64,000 nucleotides of DNA from Thiomonas sp. FB-6 (lineage in GTDB: Bacteria; Pseudomonadota; Gammaproteobacteria; Burkholderiales; Burkholderiaceae_C), in contig NZ_KB898475.1 in NCBI RefSeq assembly GCF_000377645.1, forward strand, positions 103,267-167,266. Reading direction: 5' to 3'. Position 1 is the stretch's first letter; each line of letters starts with the position of its first letter. The translations under genes were made by a program, and so were the position numbers. Under the pieces are notes generated by a model. It was not told where the DNA came from. It saw only the letters and a list, made by a program, of their open reading frames with translations, and did not search any database. Positions 1-7,680 of this stretch are shown here, piece by piece.

Positions 1-1382
1 CAGCACTCGATGATGTTCACCGCCAGGCCGCCGCGCGAGGTTTCCTTGTACTTGCTGCGCATGTCGGCGCCGGTCTCGCGCATGGTCTTGATGACCTGGT
101 CCAGCGAGACCAGGTGGTGCCCGCTGCCGTGCAGGGCCATGCGCGCGGAGTTGATGGCCTGCACCGCGCCCATGGCGTTGCGCTCGATGCAAGGCACCTG
201 CACCAGCCCGCCCACCGGGTCGCAGGTCAGGCCGAGGTGGTGTTCCATGCCGATCTCGGCCGCGTTCTCCACTTGCGCGGGGCTGCCGCCGAGCACCGCG
301 CACAGGCCGGCGGCGGCCATGCTGCAGGCCACGCCGACCTCCCCCTGGCAACCCACCTCGGCGCCGGAGATCGACGCGTTCTCCTTGTACAGCACGCCGA
401 TGGCGCCGGCGGTGAGCAGGAACTCGACCACGCCGGCCTCGTCGGCGCCGGGGCACAGCTCGACGTAGTAGTGCAGCACGGCCGGCACGATGCCGGCGGC
501 GCCGTTGGTCGGCGCGGTGACCACGCGGCCGCCGCTGGCGTTCTGTTCGTTGACGGCCAGCGCCCACAGGTTCACCCAGTCGAGGGCGCGCAGCGGGTCC
601 TGCTGCCCCGCGCTGCCGTGCTGCTGCAGCGAGCGCCACAGCGCCGGCGCGCGCAGGCGCACGCGAAATCCCCCGGGAAGCTCGCCTTCGTCGGCGCGGC
701 AGCCGCGCGCGGCGCAGTCGCGCATCGCGTGCCAGATGCCCAGCAGGCCGGAGTCGATGGCTTCGTCGCCGCGCCAGCAGCGCTCGTTCAGGCGCATCAC
801 GTCGCCGATGGAGCAGCGCAGCCGCGCGCAGTGGCCCAGCAGTTCCTCGGCGCTGTGGAAGGGCAGCGGCAGCGCCGGGCCGGGCTCGGCATGCTGGCCG
901 GCGGCCAGGGTCCGCGCGTCCACCACGAATCCGCCGCCGATGGAATACATGTCCTGTTGCAGCAGCAGCGCGCCGGCCGCGTCGTGGGCTTCGAAGCGCA
1001 TGCCGTTGGGATGCAGCGACAGGCCGCGGCCGCGTTCGAGCACCAGATCGCGGCGCGCGTCGAAGGGCACCGCGTGGCGCCCCAGCAGCGGCAGCGAACC
1101 GGAGTCCTGCAGCGCCTGCAGCAGCTGGGGGATGCGGTCGGGATCGATGCCGTCCGGGGTCTCGCCCATGAAGCCCAGCAGCACCGCGCGGTCGCTGCCG
1201 TGGCCGCGGCCGGTGGCCGACAGCGAGCCGTAGAGCCGGCAGCTCACGCGCGCGGTGCGCTCCAGCAGGCCCTGGTCGGCGAGCGCGCAGGCGAAGGCGC
1301 GCGCAGCGCGCATCGGGCCCACCGTGTGCGAACTCGAAGGGCCGATGCCGATGCGGAACAGTTCGAATACCGAGACCACCAT
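1..1382 (-). CDS. sdaA: L-serine ammonia-lyase, iron-sulfur dependent (3' end just outside window)
   Basis: Converts L-serine to pyruvate and ammonia in the cytosol using a labile [4Fe-4S] cluster. The 460 visible codons cover almost the whole length of the single-chain bacterial enzyme (about 455-460 residues). The N-terminus reads [20 protein letters not shown], the diagnostic SSHT start of the beta domain. The visible C-terminus carries the family ending [17 protein letters not shown], so the stop codon should lie immediately to the left of base 1. The ATG at 1380-1382 is chosen because the conserved N-terminus begins there. It is followed on its own strand only by window edge, so operon context is unknown. 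Recognition as SdaA/SdaB type is firm; which paralogue is not resolved. Confidence 0.93.
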   Translation of the reverse strand, partial: MVVSVFELFRIGIGPSSSHTVGPMRAARAFACALADQGLLERTARVSCRLYGSLSATGRGHGSDRAVLLGFMGETPDGIDPDRIPQLLQALQDSGSLPLLGRHAVPFDARRDLVLERGRGLSLHPNGMRFEAHDAAGALLLQQDMYSIGGGFVVDARTLAAGQHAEPGPALPLPFHSAEELLGHCARLRCSIGDVMRLNERCWRGDEAIDSGLLGIWHAMRDCAARGCRADEGELPGGFRVRLRAPALWRSLQQHGSAGQQDPLRALDWVNLWALAVNEQNASGGRVVTAPTNGAAGIVPAVLHYYVELCPGADEAGVVEFLLTAGAIGVLYKENASISGAEVGCQGEVGVACSMAAAGLCAVLGGSPAQVENAAEIGMEHHLGLTCDPVGGLVQVPCIERNAMGAVQAINSARMALHGSGHHLVSLDQVIKTMRETGADMRSKYKETSRGGLAVNIIEC

Positions 1383-1517
1383 GCCAGCTCCCTGCTCGTG
1401 CGCGCGTGTCCGCGCTCGGCACGTGCGTCTCCATGGTAGGCGCTCAGGGAGCCGGGGCGCCGAGCCCGCGTGGAGCGTGTGGGCAATCTCCTGGGGCCGC
1501 GGGCCCGGCCGCCGGGC

Positions 1518-4142
1518 TCAGGGCGCCGGCTGCGTGTCCACCTCCATCTCCCAGTAGGGCAGCAGCGCGCGCACGTCGCCGTTCACCGCGCGGCCGGCCA
1601 GCTGATCCTGTCCGGTGAGCACGTCGCGGCAGGCCAGGTTCCCACCCAGCACGCCGCCGCTGGTATACGCGAAGTGACCCCCCATGCACAGCATGGGATA
1701 GGACGCCGCCAGAGCCCGAACCTGCAGGGCGCTTGCCGGGACCTCGGGCGGCGGCGGCAGCAGCTGGGGCTGGAGGTCTTCGTGCGCCAGGTCGTCCCCC
1801 ACGCGCAACAGCGTGCTGCGGGGGGCGCCGGTGATGCGGAATTGTCCGCCCGCGACCAGGCCTTGCCCGAAATGCGTGAAGGCCAGCACCTTGCCCTGGG
1901 TGGCGGGGGCCACGCGGGTCCAGGGCTGCTCGGGCTGCTGGGCGTCGAAGCGGGCCCAGCCGGCCACGGCGATATGCTGGGGCACACCGGCCTCCGGCGC
2001 GTGGTTGGCGAAGCTGAACAGTCCGCCCACCATCAGCGCGCCGTGGTACCACGCCAGCGCGCGCACCGCGGGCTGGGCATGCTGCAGGTTGCCCAGCGTG
2101 CCGACCTCGCCGCCGGGTTCCCACAGCTGGGTCTGCGGGTTCCACCAGGCCAGCATGCTGCTCTCCAGCGGTTCCGGCTCGGCTTGTTGCTGCGCCTGTG
2201 CGTGGGCCTCGCCGGGTACGACTTCGTAGAACGAGCCGCCGACCACGAGGCGTCCGTCCGGCTGCACCAGCATCGCGTCGACCGTGCCCGCGGCGTGCAG
2301 ATCGGCATCGTCCATCACGCCGCCGCCGAGCGGCCGCCAGTTCTCCGCCGCCAGCACGGGGTGGTCCTCGTCGGGCACCTGCAAGGCGGCGATGCCCGGC
2401 GCCGCGATGCCGGCGGCCTGCTCGAAGGACCCGCCCACGTACAGCATGCCGTTGGCCGCATCGGGGGTCAAGGCCCGCACCATGGCGTCCGGGCCGTTCT
2501 CCGGCTCGGCGTAGCTCCAGGTGTCGCCGCCCGACTGGCAGGCCAGGTAGGTCTGCGCCGCCTGCCCGCCGGCCCCGGTGAAGCTGGCGAAGCGCCCGCC
2601 GATGCACAGGCGGGTGGCGTCGGGTGTCAGGCCGAGCGCGCGCACCGAACCTTGCTCCGCGAGGAACAGGCCCGGCAGCGGCTGCAGGATGCTGCCGGAA
2701 ATGCGCGCCACGTGGGGAAGTGCCACCAGGTGCGGATTCGTCATGGACCCTCCGGAACGGAAGTCCCCGCCGGCCAGGAATTCGTGCTGCATGACGATGC
2801 GCAGCTTGCGCACGACGGCCTTCGTGCCCGTCTGGCCGCTTTGCAGGAACTTCATGCGCAGTTGCGCCTCGAGGCTTCGGGCCGTGTCCTGGGTGTAGGG
2901 GGCCTGGTGCACGTCCTCGGCGTGCACCAGCACGCCGCAGGACTCGCCGGCGGCGAGCCGGGAACTCGACAGCACCGTCATGCCGGCGCCGGGCAGGCAT
3001 TCGGTCAGATGCAAGGCCCGGTACGCGGCGGGATGCTCGCGCGCGTCGACGATGTGCATCGCGTGCTTCGGGTCGCCGAGCTTGCGCGAGACGATCTCCA
3101 GGTAGCCGTCGCCGGAGCCGTGGTAGGTGAACACGATCATTTGCGCCAGCAGGTTCACGCGCCGCGCCTGCACGCCGATCTCGTGCTCGCTGTCGCCGGG
3201 GGTCGGCGCGCTCAGCGGAAAAAAGCTCAGCGGTCGCAGCACCGGCAGCGGCAGGCGCTTGAGCGTGGCGCCCATGTTCCATTCGGGCAGCGACAAGTCC
3301 AGGAACAGCTCGGGGTAGGAGGGATAGTCGTCGTTCCTGTAGCGTTGCGTGATGGCGATGTGCAGGTCGCGCCTGGCGGGGATGTCGGCGCGCAGGCAGC
3401 CGCCGGCGCCCGCGCCGGCGATGACGAAGTCGACCTTCTGGTCCCGCGCCACGCAGATGCGGGCGCCGTGGATGGCCACCGGGGCGTCGTTGCGCAACCA
3501 CAGGTCGTTGTGCCCGCAATTCAGCGATTGCACGCCTTTGCGGCAGTAGCTCACCACCGGCCAGCCCATCAGGCGGTTCACGCGGTCGTCCCAGTGCACC
3601 ATGGCACTCAGGGCCAGCGCCTGCTGGTACAGCGACGCGGGACTCTTGCAGGCCGCGCCGCAGGCAAGCAGCGCGCCGGCCGACTCGCCGGGGGCCGATG
3701 CCGCGGGCGCCGAAGCGTTCGCCGCGGGCATCGAGGCCACGCCGGGGGCCGGCTGCGACGACGGAGTTGCGGGAAGTCCTTCGTAGTGTGCCAGGGCCGT
3801 GTTGTTCTCCCCGGAGGCGCCCAGTTTCACCACGGTTTTCGTGACGCCTCCGCCATGGGCCGGAGCCACGAATTCGACGGCGCGCCTGGCGGGGTCCTCG
3901 GCGTGCAGCAGCTTGTAGCCGACGTAGGCGCCGCCGACCACCATCACGCCGGTCAGCACGCTGGAGCCCAGGCTCCCGGCGGCGGTGCTCAGCCAGGCCT
4001 TGCTGCCGAGCATCGCGGCGCTGAACAGGAACCAGGCCGCGGAGGCAGCCTTGGACACCAGCAGCGCGCAGGCGATGAACATCCTGCGCAAGGCGCGCGG
4101 CAAGCCGCGCAGGGCACGCCAGGTGCCTACGATCCGTTTCAT
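1518..4142 (-). CDS. Large membrane-anchored protein with GG-x-F propeller-like repeats, function unknown
   Basis: This 874-residue protein is not one I recognise. The ATG at 4140-4142 has GGAG 8-12 bases upstream; a longer frame exists but lacks a good site. Residues about 1-100 are basic and then hydrophobic, with two probable membrane segments (MFIACALLVSKAASAAWFLF, then VLTGVMVVGGAYVGYKLL). An Ala/Pro/Ser-rich linker follows. A cysteine-containing middle domain (about 180-500) resembles nothing I can name. The C-terminal half holds at least five spaced copies of a motif like LxVGGxFxxA (CIGGRFASF, YVGGSFEQA, VVGGSFYEV, MVGGLFSFA, VAGGQFRIT, CMGGHFAYT), as in delta-60/Rax2-type beta-propellers. 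Inferred to be inner-membrane anchored with a periplasmic propeller. It stands alone between oppositely spaced neighbours. Confidence 0.75.
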   Translation of the reverse strand: MKRIVGTWRALRGLPRALRRMFIACALLVSKAASAAWFLFSAAMLGSKAWLSTAAGSLGSSVLTGVMVVGGAYVGYKLLHAEDPARRAVEFVAPAHGGGVTKTVVKLGASGENNTALAHYEGLPATPSSQPAPGVASMPAANASAPAASAPGESAGALLACGAACKSPASLYQQALALSAMVHWDDRVNRLMGWPVVSYCRKGVQSLNCGHNDLWLRNDAPVAIHGARICVARDQKVDFVIAGAGAGGCLRADIPARRDLHIAITQRYRNDDYPSYPELFLDLSLPEWNMGATLKRLPLPVLRPLSFFPLSAPTPGDSEHEIGVQARRVNLLAQMIVFTYHGSGDGYLEIVSRKLGDPKHAMHIVDAREHPAAYRALHLTECLPGAGMTVLSSSRLAAGESCGVLVHAEDVHQAPYTQDTARSLEAQLRMKFLQSGQTGTKAVVRKLRIVMQHEFLAGGDFRSGGSMTNPHLVALPHVARISGSILQPLPGLFLAEQGSVRALGLTPDATRLCIGGRFASFTGAGGQAAQTYLACQSGGDTWSYAEPENGPDAMVRALTPDAANGMLYVGGSFEQAAGIAAPGIAALQVPDEDHPVLAAENWRPLGGGVMDDADLHAAGTVDAMLVQPDGRLVVGGSFYEVVPGEAHAQAQQQAEPEPLESSMLAWWNPQTQLWEPGGEVGTLGNLQHAQPAVRALAWYHGALMVGGLFSFANHAPEAGVPQHIAVAGWARFDAQQPEQPWTRVAPATQGKVLAFTHFGQGLVAGGQFRITGAPRSTLLRVGDDLAHEDLQPQLLPPPPEVPASALQVRALAASYPMLCMGGHFAYTSGGVLGGNLACRDVLTGQDQLAGRAVNGDVRALLPYWEMEVDTQPAP

Positions 4143-4309
4143 GAGAGGTCTCCATCCGCCGTGTCGCGGAACTTGCACCCCCTTGTCGGAACGGGCCTTC
4201 GGCCTCTGTGGAAGCGCGAAGTCTAGGGTCGGCCGGGCGTGTGCGGAAGCCCGGCGCGGCGTTCCGGAGCCTGTTTCACGGCGGCTTCGACGAGCCGCTC
4301 ACGCGGGCT

Positions 4310-5401
4310 TCACGAGGCCTGGGCGCATGCCCCGGCGAGGTCCGCGGCGAAGGCGTCGACGGTCTGCGGCGCGGTGTCCCAGGCGCACATCAGGCGGCAG
4401 CCGCCGCCGGCGATGAACTCGTAGAACTGCCAGCCGCGCGCGTGCATGGTGTCGATGACCCGGCGCGGCAGTTGCGCGAACACGGCGTTGGCCTGCGGCG
4501 GGTGCAGCACCTGCACGCCCGGCAGTTCGCGGATGGCCGCGTGCAGGCGCTGGGCCATGGCGTTGGCGTGGCGCGCGTTGTGCAGCCAGGTGTCGTTCTC
4601 CAGCATGCCCACCCAGGGCGCGGAGATGAAGCGCATCTTCGAGGCCAGCTGGCCGGCCTGCTTCAGGCGCCAGGCGAAGTCCTGCGAGAGCTCGCGGTCG
4701 AAGAACACCACGGCCTCGCCCACCGGCAGGCCATTCTTGGTGCCGCCGAAGCACAGCACGTCCACGCCGGCGCGCCAGGTGATCTCCGACGGATGCACGT
4801 CCAGCGTGGCCACGGCGTTGGCGAAGCGCGCGCCGTCCATGTGCACCTTGAGCTGCCGGCGCTTGGCGATGGCGGCGATGGCGCGCACTTCCTCCACGCT
4901 GTAGACGGTGCCCAGTTCGGTGGCCTGGGTCAGCGAGACGACCTTGGGCTTGGGGTAGTGGATGTCGCTGCGCCGGGTCACCAGGTGCTCGATGGCATCC
5001 GGGGTCAGCTTGCCCAGGCGCGCCGAGGGGCTCTCGCTTTCGCCCACCATCAGCTTGGAGCCGTTGGAGAAGAACTCGGGGCCGCCGCATTCGTCGGTCT
5101 CGATGTGCGCGTACGGCGAGCACACCACGCTGTGGTAGCTCTGGCACATGGCGGCCAGCGCCAGCGAATTGGCGGCGGTGCCGTTGAACACGTAGTAGAC
5201 GTCGCAGTCGGTCTGGAACAGCTCGCGCAGCATGTCGGTGGAGCGCTGGGTCCACACGTCGTTGCCGTAGCCGGGCTGATGCCCGCAGGCGTTGGCGTCG
5301 AGCAGGGACTGCAGGGCCTGCGGGCAGATGCCCGCCAGGTTGTCGCTGGCGAAATGCTGGCGCGGTTCGGGGATCTGGGCGGGGGAGGCGGAGGAGGTCA
5401 T
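4310..5401 (-). CDS. ltaE: Low-specificity L-threonine aldolase (PLP-dependent)
   Basis: Fold-type I PLP enzyme that cleaves L-threonine or L-allo-threonine to glycine and acetaldehyde. At 363 residues it is family length. The sequence DNLAGICPQALQ at the N-terminus, HMDGARFANA (Asp binding the pyridine nitrogen, Arg) and FGGTKNG (Schiff-base lysine) are the hallmark motifs. The ATG at 5399-5401 is preferred over an upstream in-frame ATG because the conserved fold starts shortly after it. It is transcribed in the same direction as the serine dehydratase to its left, and both feed or drain glycine/serine/threonine metabolism, but the large repeat protein lies between them, so co-transcription is not implied. 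Confidence 0.92.
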   Translation of the reverse strand: MTSSASPAQIPEPRQHFASDNLAGICPQALQSLLDANACGHQPGYGNDVWTQRSTDMLRELFQTDCDVYYVFNGTAANSLALAAMCQSYHSVVCSPYAHIETDECGGPEFFSNGSKLMVGESESPSARLGKLTPDAIEHLVTRRSDIHYPKPKVVSLTQATELGTVYSVEEVRAIAAIAKRRQLKVHMDGARFANAVATLDVHPSEITWRAGVDVLCFGGTKNGLPVGEAVVFFDRELSQDFAWRLKQAGQLASKMRFISAPWVGMLENDTWLHNARHANAMAQRLHAAIRELPGVQVLHPPQANAVFAQLPRRVIDTMHARGWQFYEFIAGGGCRLMCAWDTAPQTVDAFAADLAGACAQAS

Positions 5402-5483
5402 GGCTTCGTGGTCACGACCGCGCTGCCCGATGCAACGCGGCAAATCCCTGTATTGTCGTTGCGGCCGGCCCTCGGCCGCGGGT

Positions 5484-6458
5484 TCAACCGCTGCTCAGCG
5501 CGCCGGCCTTGTCCAGCGCCTCTAGCACGGCGCTGGGCGGTACGCGGCGCACCTGCGGGCGCCCCACTTCCTCCAGCAGCACGAGTTCGAGCATGCCCTG
5601 CGGGCCGTCGCGGTCCACCGGCAGCAGTTCCAGCCAGCGCGCGGCGGCGACCCGCGGCAGGCGCGTGGGCAGGCCGGCGCGGACCAGCACGTCGCGCAGG
5701 CGCGCGGCGCTGGCGGGGCTTTGCACCCCGAGGTCCTCGCCCAGCGCGGTACTCAGCCACATGCCCAGCCCGACCGTCTCGCCGTGCAGGTACTGGCCGT
5801 AGCCGACCAGGGATTCGATGACCCCGCCCAGGCGCGTGCCGAAGCTCAGCGGCGAGGGCGCGCGCTGCAGCTGGCGGTCCTGGGCCTCGATCTGCGCGCG
5901 CAACTCGGGGAAGCGCTGCACCGCATGGGCCACGGCGGCGGACTCGCGCGCGCGCAAGGCGTCGAGCTGGTTTTCCAGCCAGGCGAAGAATTCGGCGTCG
6001 CCCACCGCCGCGCACTTGATGACCTCGGCCAGTCCGGCCGAGACCTCGCGCGGGGATTCCTGCTGGCCCTGCAGCATCGCACGCACGCCCTGGCCCAGGC
6101 GCGCGAAGGCCGAGGGCCGCCGCTCCTGCGCCGAGCCGCCGGGTGCGGCCGGCGTGGCGGCTGCGTCGCCCGCCGGGGCCGCGGCCTGGGGCGCGGACGG
6201 CGCCTCGAACGGGGCGGCGGGCGCCGGCGCCGTGGCGCCGGGCGCGCCTTCCGGCACCGCCTCGATCAGTCCGAGTTCGAGCAGTTGCCCGAAGGAGTCC
6301 GGCTTGAGATCGGGGGAACTGAGCATCGACAGCAATGCTTCGTCGCTGCGCTGGCCGTCGATCAGCAGCAGAAGGTTGCGTACCGGCCTGCTCAGCGGGG
6401 GCTGGCGGGTGCTCAGGGCCTGGCGTCCGTTGTCGGTCTTGCGATAGGTCTGGGGCAT
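5484..6458 (-). CDS. Conserved hypothetical cytosolic protein, DUF type not named
   Basis: A 324-residue soluble protein with no signal peptide or membrane segment. The N-terminus (MPQTYRKTDNGRQALSTRQP, then LLLLIDGQRSDEALLSML) has the look of a small winged-helix or FrzS/PatA-like adaptor domain that ends by about residue 70 in ELGLIEAV. An Ala/Pro-rich linker (about 75-110) joins it to a helical C-terminal domain with LPRVAAARWLELLPVD. Similar two-part proteins are common, unnamed, in Burkholderiales. No catalytic motif is visible. It is 82 bases downstream of the threonine aldolase start on the same strand, so the two could share a transcript (this gene first). Confidence 0.7.
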   Translation of the reverse strand: MPQTYRKTDNGRQALSTRQPPLSRPVRNLLLLIDGQRSDEALLSMLSSPDLKPDSFGQLLELGLIEAVPEGAPGATAPAPAAPFEAPSAPQAAAPAGDAAATPAAPGGSAQERRPSAFARLGQGVRAMLQGQQESPREVSAGLAEVIKCAAVGDAEFFAWLENQLDALRARESAAVAHAVQRFPELRAQIEAQDRQLQRAPSPLSFGTRLGGVIESLVGYGQYLHGETVGLGMWLSTALGEDLGVQSPASAARLRDVLVRAGLPTRLPRVAAARWLELLPVDRDGPQGMLELVLLEEVGRPQVRRVPPSAVLEALDKAGALSSG

Positions 6459-6606
6459 GCGGTGTCCGGCGGTCGCGGGATGGGGCGGGCTCCGACCCCT
6501 GGGCCGGAGCGTGGTGCAAACCCTAACGGTGCCCCCGGGTCCGAGGCATCGGGAAAATCCGGATTGTGTCGCATTCCGGATGCAACAACTTGCATTTGAA
6601 GCTGAA

Positions 6607-7305
6607 TCAGAACCTCTCCACCCACGGGCGCAGCTCGATTTCCCAACTCCATGCGCTGCGTTCCTGGCGGATCAGGTGCAGATAGTTGCGCGCGATGGAT
6701 TCGGGGTCGAGTTGCCCGTCGGGTTGCGCGGCGGGTGCGCGATCGGGGTGGGCGATGCCGCCGTCGATGACCACGTGCGCCACGTGCACGCCCTGCGGCG
6801 CGAGTTCGCGCGCCAGCGCCTGCGCCAGGCCGCGAAGCGCGAACTTGCCCATCGCGAAGGCGCTGGAGCCGGCGAAGCCCTTGACGCTGGCCGAGGCTCC
6901 GGTGAACAGCAGCGTGCCGTGGCCGCGCGCCAGCATGCGTCGTGCCGCCTGTTGCGCCACCAGCATCGCGCCATGGGCGTTGACCTGCAGCACTTGCAGC
7001 ACCTGCGCCGGGTCGAGCTCGGTGATGGCGCCTCGCAGCCTGGCCGCCGCGTTGTACACGACCACCTCGGGCCCGCCGCCGTGTTCGTCGTCCAGCAGTG
7101 AGAACAATGCGTCGACGTCGGCGGGGCGGGTGGCGTCGCAGCGCAGCGCGAGCCCGCCGAGCTGGAGGGCCTGTTCGCGCAGGCGCTCGGGGCGGCGCGA
7201 GGCCAGCGCCACGCGCATGCCGCCGTCCTGGTCGAGCACGCGCGCCAGCGCGGCGCTCAGGCCGTCTCCGGCTCCGACGATCAAGGCCAAGGGGCGGGTG
7301 GGCAT
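6607..7305 (-). CDS. SDR-family protein with Phe in place of the catalytic Tyr
   Basis: Classical short-chain dehydrogenase/reductase fold, 232 residues. The cofactor motif GAGDGLSAALA sits near the start, the NNAG equivalent is YNAAARL, and the active-site Asn is in QVNAHG (about residue 109). The catalytic segment reads TGASAS followed by SSAFAMGKFALRG, so the YxxxK pair is FxxxK (F150, K154): the usual proton-donating tyrosine is missing. An ATG at 7303-7305 is chosen because the beta-alpha-beta motif begins right after it; an upstream ATG adds ten residues. It is monocistronic on the minus strand. Either it uses another acid, or it is a binding protein rather than an oxidoreductase. Confidence 0.85.
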   Translation of the reverse strand: MPTRPLALIVGAGDGLSAALARVLDQDGGMRVALASRRPERLREQALQLGGLALRCDATRPADVDALFSLLDDEHGGGPEVVVYNAAARLRGAITELDPAQVLQVLQVNAHGAMLVAQQAARRMLARGHGTLLFTGASASVKGFAGSSAFAMGKFALRGLAQALARELAPQGVHVAHVVIDGGIAHPDRAPAAQPDGQLDPESIARNYLHLIRQERSAWSWEIELRPWVERF

Positions 7306-7680
7306 CGCAAGCTCCTGCAGCACGGCACGGGACATCCGGCCCCACTGTAGCGCGGGTGGCGCGGGCGCCGCGACCCTCGGGGCCCGCGCCGGCGGGCTTG
7401 ATGCGGGTCAAGGGCGCGCCGGGGCGCGCGCGGCATCATGCGGAACATGGCCCGAAGCCACGCCGGCGCGCCACGAGCGCTACGGCTACGACCCCCAGGA
7501 GAAATCGCCGATGACTGCATCTTCCCGTTCGCAAGGCCCGGCCACGGCATCGGCGATCCGTGCTATCGTGGGTCCGCTCGACGAGCGCGCCTGAGGCGGA
7601 TCCGACGGCCCCCGGCACCGCCTGTCCCCGCGGCGCGCCCGGCGAGGTGCCCGCGAAACGAACAATACGGAGACGCCACG
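7306..7680. other. 375-bp divergent intergenic region between SDR and Lon-like genes
   Basis: This gap separates divergently transcribed genes and must hold both promoters. Apart from the possible 27-codon leader at 7511-7594, no conserved promoter, RNA or repeat can be named with confidence. The stretch just before the Lon-like start contains the AT-richer sequence AACAATACGGAGACGCC, which supplies that gene's ribosome-binding site (GGAG). Confidence 0.5.
7511..7594 (+). CDS. Possible 27-residue leader peptide upstream of the Lon-like gene
   Basis: The ATG at 7511 has CAGGAG at a good distance upstream and opens a frame of 27 codons (MTASSRSQGPATASAIRAIV, then GPLDERA) before a TGA. It lies 86 bases before the start of the Lon-like protease gene in the same direction, so it could be a leader or upstream ORF. 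The composition is ordinary and I recognise no family. The ribosome-binding site is the only positive evidence, and chance short frames are frequent in GC-rich DNA. Confidence 0.3.
   Translation: MTASSRSQGPATASAIRAIVGPLDERA

Noticed and set aside
1470..4226. A 918-codon plus-strand frame opposite the large repeat protein
   Set aside because: Arg/Ala/Gly/His composition with no domain; the minus-strand gene has RBS, TM segments and repeated motifs.
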